64,000 bases of DNA from Haloarcula amylovorans (GCF_004681185.1 NZ_SRIF01000012.1:1-64000), one strand, 5' to 3'; counted from the first letter of the stretch, positions 26,885-36,676 are shown. The notes: generated by a model from the letters alone, not told the origin. A program made the numbers and translations.

Positions 26885-27886
26885 ATGGAACCAATACTTC
26901 TCATAGTCGGTATAATCCTGCTTGCCAGTGTTATCGTTGATCTCCTCTGGACGACACTCTGGGTTGAGGGAGGCGCCGGCCCGCTGACCTCCCTGTTGAT
27001 GGCAAGGACATGGCAAGTGTTACGACGGGTTGGGGAGCGAAATTCACGAGTTCTCACTCTCTCGGGACCGATAATCCTCACTCTTGGCCTAGCGACGTGG
27101 ATTACACTGCTCTGGGGTGGATGGGCGTTCATCTTTGCGAGTGGTGAGAGCTCAATTATCGATACCGTGAACCGAACCCCTGTTTCCTGGTCAGATTGGA
27201 TCTATTTCTCTGGATACACAATCTTCACATTAGGAAACGGGGATTTCGCCCCACAGGAGGGTGTCTGGCAGATTATGACGACTCTCGCGACGGCGAGCGG
27301 GATGCTTTTTATCACACTCAGTGTTACGTATATTCTCAATGTTCTGAGTGCAGTCACGCAGAAACGATCTTTCGCCAATGGCGTAAGCGGACTTGGTGAA
27401 CACAGTACCGAGATTCTACTTACGAGCTGGAACGGCGAGGAGTTTGAGGGACTCGAATTACCTCTTAATACTTTTACTTCCCAACTGAACACACTTACGT
27501 CGAATCACAAGGCGTACCCGATACTCCATTACTTCCACAGCAGACAAACCGGCCAATCACCGATTGTGAGTGTTGCCATCCTCGACGAGGCATTGTCAAT
27601 GCTCCAGTTTGGGCTTTCCAAGCGGTCTCATCCAAGCGACACAATTCTCAAAAACGCCCGATCGAGTGTCGAGAGCTATCTAGAAACGCTCCGAGAAGCA
27701 TACATCGAGCCTGCTGATCGTTCCCCACCGTCACCAAACCTTGATACACTCCGAGAAAAAGACCTTCCGACTGTCTCTGACGAGGAGTTTACTGCAGCAC
27801 TTGCAGATACAGATAAGCGGCGACGAACCCTGCTCCGTCTCGTAGAATCTGACGAACGTGAATGGCCCTCCCAGGGAAATAAGTGA
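26885..27886 (+). CDS. Two-pore-helix-type ion channel
   Basis: The 333-residue protein has four N-terminal hydrophobic segments and a K-channel-like pore, YTIFTLGNGDFAP, in the place of the usual TVGYGD filter. The C-terminal half is soluble and helical, without a recognisable RCK nucleotide-binding domain. The altered filter (Leu and Asn in place of Val and Tyr) may change selectivity. It stands alone before the CopB gene. Confidence 0.75.
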   Translation: MEPILLIVGIILLASVIVDLLWTTLWVEGGAGPLTSLLMARTWQVLRRVGERNSRVLTLSGPIILTLGLATWITLLWGGWAFIFASGESSIIDTVNRTPVSWSDWIYFSGYTIFTLGNGDFAPQEGVWQIMTTLATASGMLFITLSVTYILNVLSAVTQKRSFANGVSGLGEHSTEILLTSWNGEEFEGLELPLNTFTSQLNTLTSNHKAYPILHYFHSRQTGQSPIVSVAILDEALSMLQFGLSKRSHPSDTILKNARSSVESYLETLREAYIEPADRSPPSPNLDTLREKDLPTVSDEEFTAALADTDKRRRTLLRLVESDEREWPSQGNK

Positions 27887-28005
27887 TGGAGTGCTGTCGG
27901 TTTTGTATATTGACATAGCATAAAGAGGTAGTCTACCCAATGAGATCCGAATTGCCCACACACCCAACTCCCTGCAGGTTAAACTAGTACCTAAGAAGCC
28001 AATCT

Positions 28006-30267
28006 ATGGACGACCACGATCACTCAAAGGACTCTGAGAAGTCGTCGGATCAACCACCTGCTGGCGGTAACCACCACGACCATAATCCTGAAAGTGATGC
28101 CGGCTCGGATGAGGAGGTCTCTCGGACCGAGCAGTCACTGCTTGAGGAGGAAGCCGAGGACGCAGATGAGGCCGAACAGGAACTACATGAACGTACCGAG
28201 CACCAAGTGGATCACGGAGATGAGGGACACGACCACGGCGACCACGGTGGAATGCACGAAGGGCACGAGCAGATGTTCCGTCGGCGCTTCTTCGTCTCGA
28301 CACTCCTGTCGATTCCAGTCCTCTTGTACAGCGAAATGCTGCAAGAGTGGCTCGGGTTCTCTGTCCCAACGTTCCCAGGTAGCGAATGGATCAACCCCGT
28401 CTTCGCGGTCATCGTCTTCGCGTACGGTGGGATGCCGTTCCTCCAGATGGCGGTACCGGAGCTGAAAGATCGGTCGCCGGGGATGATGACGCTCATCTCG
28501 ATGGCGATCACCGTCGCGTTCGTCTACAGCCTCGCGAGCGTGGTCTTCCCGACGCAGTCGGCGTTCTTCTGGGAACTCGTCACCCTGATCGACATTATGC
28601 TGCTGGGGCACTGGATCGAGATGCGGTCGGTGCGACGGGCCTCGAGTGCGGTCGACGAACTGGCGAAGCTGATGCCGGACACCGCCGAGCGGATTACCGA
28701 CGGCGGCGACACTGAGGAGGTCCCGGTGAGTGAACTCTCCGAGGGCGACCTCGTACTCATCCGGCCGGGTGCGAGTGTCCCTGCTGACGGCGTCGTCGAA
28801 GAGGGAGACTCCGACGTCAACGAGTCCATGATCACGGGCGAATCGAAACCGGTCTCGAAAGACCCCGGCGACGAGGTCATCGGTGGGACGATCAACGGCG
28901 ACGGCAGCCTCCGCGTGCGCGTCGGTGCGACGGGCGAGGAGACGACGCTCGCGGGAATCATGCGCCTCGTCGAGGAAGCCCAGCAGAGCAAATCCAAGAC
29001 ACAGGTACTGGCCGACAGAGCGGCAGGCTGGCTGTTCTACGTCGCCCTCGCGGCGGCAGTCGTGACAGCAATCGCGTGGACGCTCGCGGTCTCATTCGAC
29101 GCAACGGTCATCGAGCGCGTCGTCACAGTGCTCGTCATCGCCTGCCCGCACGCACTCGGGCTCGCCATCCCCCTAGTGGTCGCAATCAACACGTCATTGG
29201 CGGCTCGCAACGGGATGCTGGTCCGGGACCGTATCGCGATGGAGGAGGCGCGGAACCTGGACGCCATCATCTTCGACAAGACGGGGACGCTCACCGAAGG
29301 CGAACACGGCGTCGTCGACATGGCGACCGTCGAGGGCGTGGAAGAAGACGACGCTCTCGCGCTGGCAGCAGCCGTCGAAAGCGACTCCGAACACATGATC
29401 GCGCGAGCCATACGCGAGGCCGCCGACGAGCAGGACCTCACCGCACCTGACGCGACCGACTTCGAGGCGATCAAAGGCCGAGGCGTCCGTGCGAACGTCG
29501 ACGGAAATGAGGTGTACGTCGGCGGGCCAAACCTGTTAACCCAACTCGATAGCGAGATACCCGACCATCTCCGCCGCTTCGCTGACGAGGCGGGACAGAA
29601 CGCTCAGACGGTGGTATACCTTGTTCGTGAAGGCGAGCTGATTGCCGCGTTCGCGATGGCTGACGTAATCCGTGAGGAGAGTTTCCGTGTCGTCGATACC
29701 CTCCACGATCTGGGCATCGAGGTGGCGATGTTGACTGGGGACTCCCAGGATGTCGCCAAAGCTGTCGCCGACGAACTGGGCATCGACACGGTGTTCGCGG
29801 AGGTCCTCCCCGAAGACAAGGACAAGAAAGTCCAGGAACTCCAGGACCAGGGGAAGCTCGTGGGGATGGTCGGCGACGGTGTGAACGACGCGCCGGCACT
29901 GACGCGGGCCGATGTCGGCATCGCGATCGGGAGCGGCACCGACGTCGCCGTCCAGTCGGCCGACGTCATCCTCGTTCAGAACAACCCGATGGACGTCGTT
30001 CGGCTCGTGAAACTCAGTAAGGCGAGCTACCGGAAGATGCAAGAGAACATCGTCTGGGCGGCCGGCTACAACGTGTTCGCGATTCCGCTCGCAGCAGGCG
30101 TCTTGGCACCGATCGGGATTCTGCTCTCCCCCGCTGTGGGTGCGCTCCTGATGTCGTTGAGTACGGTCATCGTCGCCATCAACGCTCAGCTGCTCCGCCG
30201 CGTGGACCTGTCCATCCCCGAGCTTCCAAGCGGGACACCAGCGACTGACGCACAACCTGCAGACTGA
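28006..30267 (+). CDS. copB: CopB-type copper P1B ATPase with His-rich N-terminus
   Basis: The 753-residue pump has no HMA domain. Instead its first 90 residues are rich in His and acidic residues (DDHDHSKD, GHDHGDHGGMHEGH). The membrane motif is CPH at 380-382 (VIACPHALGLAIP), which marks the P1B-3/CopB group linked to Cu(II), Cu(I) or Ag export. Asp424 in DKTGTLT is phosphorylated in the cycle, and the hinge is GDGVNDAPAL. It appears to be monocistronic. Confidence 0.93.
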   Translation: MDDHDHSKDSEKSSDQPPAGGNHHDHNPESDAGSDEEVSRTEQSLLEEEAEDADEAEQELHERTEHQVDHGDEGHDHGDHGGMHEGHEQMFRRRFFVSTLLSIPVLLYSEMLQEWLGFSVPTFPGSEWINPVFAVIVFAYGGMPFLQMAVPELKDRSPGMMTLISMAITVAFVYSLASVVFPTQSAFFWELVTLIDIMLLGHWIEMRSVRRASSAVDELAKLMPDTAERITDGGDTEEVPVSELSEGDLVLIRPGASVPADGVVEEGDSDVNESMITGESKPVSKDPGDEVIGGTINGDGSLRVRVGATGEETTLAGIMRLVEEAQQSKSKTQVLADRAAGWLFYVALAAAVVTAIAWTLAVSFDATVIERVVTVLVIACPHALGLAIPLVVAINTSLAARNGMLVRDRIAMEEARNLDAIIFDKTGTLTEGEHGVVDMATVEGVEEDDALALAAAVESDSEHMIARAIREAADEQDLTAPDATDFEAIKGRGVRANVDGNEVYVGGPNLLTQLDSEIPDHLRRFADEAGQNAQTVVYLVREGELIAAFAMADVIREESFRVVDTLHDLGIEVAMLTGDSQDVAKAVADELGIDTVFAEVLPEDKDKKVQELQDQGKLVGMVGDGVNDAPALTRADVGIAIGSGTDVAVQSADVILVQNNPMDVVRLVKLSKASYRKMQENIVWAAGYNVFAIPLAAGVLAPIGILLSPAVGALLMSLSTVIVAINAQLLRRVDLSIPELPSGTPATDAQPAD

Positions 30268-30453
30268 ACCGCTCCCGATCGCTTCGGAGCTTCTTTCAAT
30301 TGAGTTCGGTTGATGGACAGCAAATGGCGACACTGCGTAATTTCGGTGGGTATCGCTATGCGGTCACCGATTCCACAGTTTTCCCGAGGGGTACGTAGTT
30401 TGGTATACACAGACGCTTTCTCTGATGGGCTATATTGTTGCGCCAGCACTAGG

Positions 30454-30459
30454 TTTATA
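30454..30459 (+). promoter_or_regulatory. TATA box for the 34-residue gene
   Basis: TTTATA ends 24 bases before the ATG at 30484, the spacing expected for a leaderless haloarchaeal transcript. Confidence 0.5.
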
Positions 30460-30483
30460 CCGTTAGACGGACTTCTTTCCAAT

Positions 30484-30588
30484 ATGAGCCTCGAAGAGAC
30501 GGTTGACTACCTCGCCGAGGAACTCGACCTCGAGCGAAGTGAACACGTCCGTGAGGTTGGTCAGTCGGTCGCCGAGCTTCGCGACTGA
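30484..30588 (+). CDS. 34-residue acidic small protein
   Basis: This very short frame encodes an amphipathic, acidic peptide (MSLEETVDYLAEELDLE, ending VAELRD). A TATA box at the right distance and haloarchaeal-like codon use support it. Its stop abuts the convergent stop of the Fic-like gene as TGATCA. I do not recognise a family; an antitoxin-like partner of that gene is only a guess. Confidence 0.5.
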   Translation: MSLEETVDYLAEELDLERSEHVREVGQSVAELRD

Positions 30589-31476
30589 TCAAAACATTTC
30601 TCTGAAGTCTCGTTCGACCAGTCCGTTCTCCAGATACGTGATGAACTCTTGTTTCGTTGGTCCTTGACGGTCAAGTAGATCGTCCCGTCCTGCTCGTTCG
30701 AGAACTGCCTGCGCGAAGTCCGTACAGTGAGATTCGTGCTGCCCAGCATACTCTGTGAGGGCTTCTCGCCAGTGCATATCCAGCTCGAACTCGGCTAATC
30801 GGATTTGGATCCCATCTTTCCGTTCGACGAGGTCGACGTCCAGCTCTTCGAGTTGCTTGAAACGGAGGTTGTTTCGGCGGACAGTAATGAGCCGCTTGGA
30901 ATCGACGATGTAGGGATCGACCCACTCTCGCCAGGTATCGTCGTCGACGTGTGTTCGTGGCATCTCAAAATCCGGGTCCACACTCTCAATACAGAACTGC
31001 AGCATCGCGATGCCAGTTCGATGATTCGCATTCGGGAGGGAATGTCGGAGAATCAAATTCGACATCACCTCTCCAGCGACGGTCGGAAGTGGTGCTCCCC
31101 AGGAGACGTGATCGAGTGCCTGCTGGATCTTTTGCGGTTCGAACTCCTTGTAGAGCCGGAACTCATCCTCATCTCGAACATCGACCGCGGCTTCGAGCAA
31201 CTCTACTAATCGGAATGCGACAACCTGCCCAGCACGGGGGAGGTCACGAATACGATCGCTCAGCCATTCCTGATCAAAGTCGATATCTTGCGCTGATTCG
31301 ATCTCTGAATCGCCTTCATAGAGCACATAGACCGGAGCTTCGAAGGGGTACCCGATGAGCTTTGTCGACTCGTCGGATTGCTCTTGCTGAGACCGGATCT
31401 CTGCTACCGATGCCGAGCTATATTTGAGTGAGAAATTCTCGGCCTGTGGGTGATGATAGAAGACGAGCCGAGCCAT
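30589..31476 (-). CDS. Fic/Doc-like protein
   Basis: The 295-residue protein has a central helical region with HSLPNANHRTG (His145 to Arg153). This matches the Fic/Doc pattern H-x-F/L-x-D/N-A/G-N-x-R used for AMP or phosphate transfer to target proteins. The N-terminal 80 and C-terminal 100 residues show no known domain. Asn in place of the acidic residue may weaken activity. It converges with the 34-residue gene and lies downstream of a PadR regulator on the same strand. Confidence 0.5.
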   Translation of the reverse strand: MARLVFYHHPQAENFSLKYSSASVAEIRSQQEQSDESTKLIGYPFEAPVYVLYEGDSEIESAQDIDFDQEWLSDRIRDLPRAGQVVAFRLVELLEAAVDVRDEDEFRLYKEFEPQKIQQALDHVSWGAPLPTVAGEVMSNLILRHSLPNANHRTGIAMLQFCIESVDPDFEMPRTHVDDDTWREWVDPYIVDSKRLITVRRNNLRFKQLEELDVDLVERKDGIQIRLAEFELDMHWREALTEYAGQHESHCTDFAQAVLERAGRDDLLDRQGPTKQEFITYLENGLVERDFREMF

Positions 31477-31544
31477 CTCAATGCGTATTCGTGGGAAGTG
31501 GGTAAAGCAGTCCCGCTTTGATATTGAGTTCTACTCGCCTGGTT

Positions 31545-31841
31545 CTACGACGTAGTGGGTGCGTTCACGTCCTCTAAATACTGGCTTTCCCACTCACGTC
31601 GCGCCTCGATCTCCCGCACTCCGCGTTGTGTGACCGTGTACACGTTCGTCCGTTTGTCGAGTTCACCTTTCTCCAGGAGGCCTTTGCCGACGAGGTCGTC
31701 GAGGTTTGGATAGAGCCGCCCATGATTGATCTCTTGTTCGTAGTAGTCGTCGAGTTCGGCCTTTACTGCGAGCCCGTGTGGTTCCTCGAGCCCGGCGATA
31801 ACGTACAAGACGTCCCGCTGGAACCCGGTTAGATCGTGCAT
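31545..31841 (-). CDS. PadR-family transcriptional regulator, copy 1
   Basis: The 98-residue winged-helix protein has GFQRDVLYVIAGLEEPHGL, a central INHGRLYPNLDDLVGKGLL and a wing with TNVYTVTQRG. It is over 80 per cent identical by eye to the copy at 59601-59894, and about 45 upstream bases are also shared. It is divergent from the CPW-type ATPase gene at 32051. Confidence 0.9.
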   Translation of the reverse strand: MHDLTGFQRDVLYVIAGLEEPHGLAVKAELDDYYEQEINHGRLYPNLDDLVGKGLLEKGELDKRTNVYTVTQRGVREIEARREWESQYLEDVNAPTTS

Positions 31842-32050
31842 CCGTCTGCTCCCTATTTTTGAGGGATGGCATATGTTCTCTCTGGTACTCAGAAGCAGAG
31901 CTTCGGATCGAGGATATCTACCAGTACACTCGTCTCCAAACAGCGCTTAATACCCATGCCTCTGTATCACCGGTAATGGCGCTTCGGCCGAGGTCGCCGT
32001 TGAGGTTCCATGGCTGTGCTCGGTCAGCTGTCAGCCGGTGGTAATCAATT

Positions 32051-34576
32051 GTGTCTTCATCTCAATCCTCATCTTCCACGTGCGCGCTTTGTGGTAGGGC
32101 TGTCCCTGACGATAGAGTCGTGGGTGAGAACGACACCGTCTTCTGCTGTGATGGATGTCGAAACGTCCATCGAGTACTCGGTGGCGATGGAGTCCACAGT
32201 CGGATGGACCCGACAGACGACCCCATGCGCGAGTCCGGTGCTGGGGCGGGCGAACGCGATGCGGATACCCCTCGATTAGGGTCTGAGGAACGAGCTTTCT
32301 TTCAGGTCGACGGGATGCACTGTGCGACGTGTGAAGCATTTCTTGAATCAGTCGCCGAGGACTGCGAGGGTGTTGTAGACGTGGCAGCAAGCTACGTCAC
32401 CGAGACGGTTCGTATCACATACGACCCTGATCGCGTCTCGAAGGAAACTCTCTGTGATACCCTGAGTACACTCGGCTATTCGGCAACCCTCCGTGCTGGA
32501 GGGAGCGATGACACACCGACTATAATCGGACAGTCGCGCCGGTCGGACGAGCCGAATGAACGAGGGATTGACGAGGTGCTGGGATTCCGTTACGCTGCTG
32601 GCGTCATTTTCGGGACGTTCATGCTCCTCCCATATGCGGTCCTCCTCTATCCGGCGCAGCTCTCGTCGTTCTTTGGTGAGGGGACGCTCGATATGTACGC
32701 GAGTACGTCCGGGATCGGCGGTGGAGATGGCCTGTTGATCCTCCCGCTCTTTCTCGTTCTGACGGGTGTCGTCCTCGTGTTTACCGGCCTGCCGCTGTTA
32801 CAGGGTGCGTATGTCAGTCTGAAGATGCGACAGCCGAATACGGACTTTCTCGTCGCGATCACCGTGGTGAGCGCCTACGTGTACAGCACGATTGCCTTTC
32901 TCCTCGGTCGACTCGACGTTTTCTACGACCTCACGATCGTGGTTGCCGCGAGTGTGGTGGCCGCCATCTTCTACGAATCACTGAGCAAGCAGCGAGCGAT
33001 GGATCGCCTGACGAATCTCACTATCTCCCACGTCACCGAAGCCAGGCGGTATGGCGCCGATGGGACGACGATGGTCGACGTACACAGTCTGGAACCCGGG
33101 GAACGGGTTCTCGTCCGTGAGGGCGAACGCATCCCAGTCGATGGTGTTCTCGCTGAGAGTGAGTGCACGGTCGATGAAGCGATCGTGACGGGCGAGTCGC
33201 TCCCGGTATCGAAACAAGCTGGGGACGAGGTCGTCGGCGGGGCGGTCGTCACAAATGGGGCTGCTGTCCTCACGGTGAGCGATGGGACAACCAGTAGTAT
33301 CGATCGCCTCGTCACCTCTGTCTGGAATCTCCAGAGTGGGGATCACGGTGTCCAGCGGCAGGCCGATAAGCTCGCGTCAGTCATCATCCCGGTCGTCGTC
33401 GGTGGGGCGGTACTCGCTGGATTGGGGTCGCTTCTGGTGGGGACTGGTATTCCCGTCGCCGTCCTGACGGCGCTGGTAGTTCTCTTAGTGGGATGTCCGT
33501 GGGCACTTGGCCTGGCAACCCCGCTCTCGGTGGCAACCAGTATCGAACAAGCGGTAGAGCGGGGCATCGTCATCTTCGACGAGACAGTCTTCGAGCGCCT
33601 TCGGAACGTCGACGTCGTCGTCTTCGACAAAACAGGGACTCTCACGACCGGCCAGATGGATGTCCTCGAGGTGGATGCACCGTCGGATCTCCTTGAAACC
33701 GTCGCGGCCCTCGAACAGCGAGCATCCCACCCAGCGGCCGACGCAATCGTGAATACGTTTGCACAAAGGAATCAGGAGGGCGATCGCTCAAGAGCCGATG
33801 GGGGGGTTGCCGATGGCAGTGACCACGAGTACGCAGCGGACATCACCGAATTCACGAGCCACGCGACCGGCGTCGAAGGAGTCGTCGAGGACACGCGCGT
33901 TCTCGTCGGGAATCTCGATCTCTTCGCGGAACTTGGGTGGTCGGTGAGCGAGCAGATCGAGACGCGTGCCGCAGAGGCACGAACGGCCGGTCACCTTCCG
34001 GTCGTCGTCGGTCGTGACGGTCATGCAGAGGGCGTCGTCGTCGTGGGGGACGAACCACGGGCAGGTTGGGATGACACACTCACGCAGCTGAATGACCGTG
34101 ATATCGAGATCGTTGTTCTGACCGGTGATGACGAGGCTGCTACTGACTTTCTCGACAGTCATCCTGCCGTCGATCACGTGTTTGCGGGGGTCCCGCCGGC
34201 AGGCAAGACCGCGACGATCCGGCGGTTACAGTCCCGGGGACAGGTTACAATGGTTGGTGATGGAACGAACGATGCACCGGCTCTTGCGACCGCAGACCTG
34301 GGAATCTCGCTCGGTGGTGGAACGGCACTCGCGTCCGATGCCGCGGATATTTCTATCGTCGATGATGACCTCGCGGCGGTGGAGACGACGTTCGATCTCG
34401 CAGATGCAGCTCGTCGGCGTGTCAAACAGAACAACGGGCTAGCGCTGCTCTATAATGGGGTCACGATGCCACTCGCAGCGACGGGGTTGCTGAATCCGGT
34501 GTTCGCGATGGGTGCGGTCGTGGCGACCGGCGGTCTCCTCGCAGCGAATTCGTTTCGAGACCTGCTTCACGAGTAG
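32051..34576 (+). CDS. P1B ATPase with N-terminal metal ribbon, HMA domain and CPW motif
   Basis: The 841-residue pump starts at GTG. It has a Cys4-type ribbon (CALC at 11-14, FCCDGC at 31-36) and one HMA domain with CATC at 91-94, the layout of FixI/CcoI-type pumps that load copper into haem-copper oxidases. The membrane motif, normally CPC, is CPW at 482-484 (VGCPWALGLATP). Asp526 in DKTGTLT and the hinge GDGTNDAPAL are intact, so ATP chemistry should work while ion selectivity may differ. Confidence 0.88.
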   Translation: MSSSQSSSSTCALCGRAVPDDRVVGENDTVFCCDGCRNVHRVLGGDGVHSRMDPTDDPMRESGAGAGERDADTPRLGSEERAFFQVDGMHCATCEAFLESVAEDCEGVVDVAASYVTETVRITYDPDRVSKETLCDTLSTLGYSATLRAGGSDDTPTIIGQSRRSDEPNERGIDEVLGFRYAAGVIFGTFMLLPYAVLLYPAQLSSFFGEGTLDMYASTSGIGGGDGLLILPLFLVLTGVVLVFTGLPLLQGAYVSLKMRQPNTDFLVAITVVSAYVYSTIAFLLGRLDVFYDLTIVVAASVVAAIFYESLSKQRAMDRLTNLTISHVTEARRYGADGTTMVDVHSLEPGERVLVREGERIPVDGVLAESECTVDEAIVTGESLPVSKQAGDEVVGGAVVTNGAAVLTVSDGTTSSIDRLVTSVWNLQSGDHGVQRQADKLASVIIPVVVGGAVLAGLGSLLVGTGIPVAVLTALVVLLVGCPWALGLATPLSVATSIEQAVERGIVIFDETVFERLRNVDVVVFDKTGTLTTGQMDVLEVDAPSDLLETVAALEQRASHPAADAIVNTFAQRNQEGDRSRADGGVADGSDHEYAADITEFTSHATGVEGVVEDTRVLVGNLDLFAELGWSVSEQIETRAAEARTAGHLPVVVGRDGHAEGVVVVGDEPRAGWDDTLTQLNDRDIEIVVLTGDDEAATDFLDSHPAVDHVFAGVPPAGKTATIRRLQSRGQVTMVGDGTNDAPALATADLGISLGGGTALASDAADISIVDDDLAAVETTFDLADAARRRVKQNNGLALLYNGVTMPLAATGLLNPVFAMGAVVATGGLLAANSFRDLLHE

Positions 34577-34639
34577 CGGCACCAACCCAGCGAAGCGGCA
34601 GATACCTGCTGTAACCGGGTGAAGACGATTCCTATCGCT

Positions 34640-34861
34640 TCATTCGAGCAATTCAAAGGCACCGAGCCCCGCGTACCCGACCGCAAAGCCCGCAACGATG
34701 ATGCCTCCGGAGAGGACTTGGTAGAACGGCGTCGACGGGAGGAAGCCGGTTGCGAAGGTGCCGACAACGATCAGTACCGCTGCCAGTTCCAAAAACACGT
34801 ACTGACGACGTTTTCCCCTCATATATTGAGGCATTTGTCCCCCTAGGTACCGTGAGATCAC
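34640..34861 (-). CDS. Small two-helix membrane protein
   Basis: The 73-residue protein has a basic N-terminal stretch (RGKRRQ) and two hydrophobic helices with the short linker GFLPSTPFYQ. Starts at 34861, 34834 or 34822 are possible. It follows the 403-residue membrane protein by 15 bases and is probably cotranscribed. Family unknown. Confidence 0.55.
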   Translation of the reverse strand: MISRYLGGQMPQYMRGKRRQYVFLELAAVLIVVGTFATGFLPSTPFYQVLSGGIIVAGFAVGYAGLGAFELLE

Positions 34862-34876
34862 AGTAGATACCTTACC

Positions 34877-36088
34877 TCAGTCCGCCGGGATGATGGCAGC
34901 CGATTGATCGGGCTGTCGGGCTGCTTGGACCGAGTAGATTAGGCTCCCCGTGAAGAGGACGAAGCTTCCAACGATGAATACTGCACTGAGCGGCGAGGCC
35001 GAATCGACGAACACCCAGTAGAGAGGGGCGGCAATCGATGGCCCGGCAGCAAGTACCGCGATCTTCGCGACGAGTGGCCCACAGCATCCACAGGTACACG
35101 TCCCGACGATTGCAGCGCTTCCGGCGGTCCCTTCGGTCATGCCGGCTCGTTCCTCGACGCGCCAGTGACGGGCGATGAGAGCGGCGTTTAACCCGATGAG
35201 TGCGCTTAGCATCCCGACGACGATGACCTGGCCGGGTGACAGGGCTAGGAAGAACGGGATATGTATGAACGGGAGATGCGGAATCGCGATTTCGAGCGTC
35301 GGCCACGATACTAGCTGATAGATTGCGGGTAGAACGACGACCGTCACCTCTTCGGGGAAGCCCTCCTCGGGGAAAAACGAGAGGTATCCTGTTATAGAGA
35401 CGAAAAAGAGTGCTAACACGACACCGACGCCGATGCCGAAGCGACGCGCAACCGGATCACGCATGACTGCGCGAATGACACTCCCTGCGTCCTTCCAGAC
35501 AACGTAGCCGACTAGAATTGGTGTTCCGAGGACGATTGCGTACCCAAGTGGGTGTGTATCACTTGCCAGTCCAGGAATGAGGTAGGGGTACGAGATCCAC
35601 AATCCCATGAGGATGCCGAGGAACGTGTATCGTGGGCGGGATGGCCAGCGGAGCCACCCAACGATGAAGCTCGCGACCATGATGCCCAAGCCACTCAGTA
35701 GGGCCAACGGCTGATACCACGACCGGGGGAACGGCATCGAACTCGCAGTATATGTCGGATCTGGGGAGAGCCCTTCGAAGAGAATTGCTCCGAGTGCCGT
35801 GATGGAGATCCCGACAAATACGCCGTAAAGGGCGGTTGTTGAGGTGATGCGATCGGTCCGTTTGAGAAGGATGAAGCCGCCGAGAATAACGGCACCAACG
35901 AAAGCAAGAAGTACACCGTGTCCTTGCGAGAGTCCACCGCTTCCGGTTGTACCGTGGGCGGACGCGACGGGAACCTGAGTGAGCGTAACAATTGCGGCAA
36001 GAAGTACAGAGAGTGGCCGAACAGACCCGATTCGAGTGGTCTGTCCACGGGAGGGATCTCCACGTGGGTGACGCTCTTCCGGTGACAT
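34877..36088 (-). CDS. Multi-spanning membrane protein with CTCGCCGP motif
   Basis: The 403-residue protein has a signal-like start (LLAAIVTLTQVPVASAHG), then about ten hydrophobic helices. A cysteine cluster, GTCTCGCCGPLVAKIAVLAAG, lies near the C-terminus inside or beside a helix; four Cys in six residues suggest metal binding. Conserved His and Trp lie in the first half. I do not recognise the family. The location among copper genes suggests copper handling, which is inference. Confidence 0.65.
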   Translation of the reverse strand: MSPEERHPRGDPSRGQTTRIGSVRPLSVLLAAIVTLTQVPVASAHGTTGSGGLSQGHGVLLAFVGAVILGGFILLKRTDRITSTTALYGVFVGISITALGAILFEGLSPDPTYTASSMPFPRSWYQPLALLSGLGIMVASFIVGWLRWPSRPRYTFLGILMGLWISYPYLIPGLASDTHPLGYAIVLGTPILVGYVVWKDAGSVIRAVMRDPVARRFGIGVGVVLALFFVSITGYLSFFPEEGFPEEVTVVVLPAIYQLVSWPTLEIAIPHLPFIHIPFFLALSPGQVIVVGMLSALIGLNAALIARHWRVEERAGMTEGTAGSAAIVGTCTCGCCGPLVAKIAVLAAGPSIAAPLYWVFVDSASPLSAVFIVGSFVLFTGSLIYSVQAARQPDQSAAIIPAD

Positions 36089-36216
36089 TATTCTGTCTTG
36101 GACAGAGAGGCACTTCTACCTGACTGATTTACCTCTGATATCCTGGGCTTGACTGTCGTTAGATCCTGCTGGCTGTGGAAATATCCCCCTCCGAAAGTAC
36201 GATCGGCACGGTGAAT

Positions 36217-36636
36217 TCACTCGCCGTCCAGAAATACGAGGAACTGTATATGCTTGAAGAACCAGACCGGAAGAACGGCTCCAACCCCTGCAGCGAGTAG
36301 GAGACTATTCGATGCTGTCCACACGATCTGTCCAAGTACGGTGCCAATAATCAAGACGCCGTTGTATGCAATCGCATTCACCGCTAAATCGCCTCTTGAC
36401 TCAGCCCGGGGCCATTTGATGAGACTGGGCCTGATTGCTGACGTCCGGCCGGATACTACTGCGATGAGAAGTCCGAGTAGGCCGGATACAAACCAGCCGA
36501 GTACAGCCGGTGGCCAGTTGTATACAACCGTTGCGGTGGCAAGAACAATCAGACACGGACTGGTGATTGTACCGATCTCTACGGAGGCATAGCGGGTCAA
36601 AATGTGTTCCTCAGTCCCTTGTTGTGCGGTAGCCAT
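36217..36636 (-). CDS. Hypothetical membrane protein
   Basis: The 139-residue protein has four hydrophobic helices, for example PAVLGWFVSGLLGLLIAVVS and SLLLAAGVGAVLPVWFF. No domain is recognised. It lies between a tRNA gene and the cysteine-cluster membrane protein on the same strand. Confidence 0.6.
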   Translation of the reverse strand: MATAQQGTEEHILTRYASVEIGTITSPCLIVLATATVVYNWPPAVLGWFVSGLLGLLIAVVSGRTSAIRPSLIKWPRAESRGDLAVNAIAYNGVLIIGTVLGQIVWTASNSLLLAAGVGAVLPVWFFKHIQFLVFLDGE

Positions 36637-36676
36637 CTGTGAGGGTTATGGGTAGGGCAGTGGATCAGATCGGGGA

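Noticed and set aside
29536..30333. 265-codon minus-strand frame over the CopB gene
   Set aside because: It is antisense to a certain P-type ATPase and has no independent signals.
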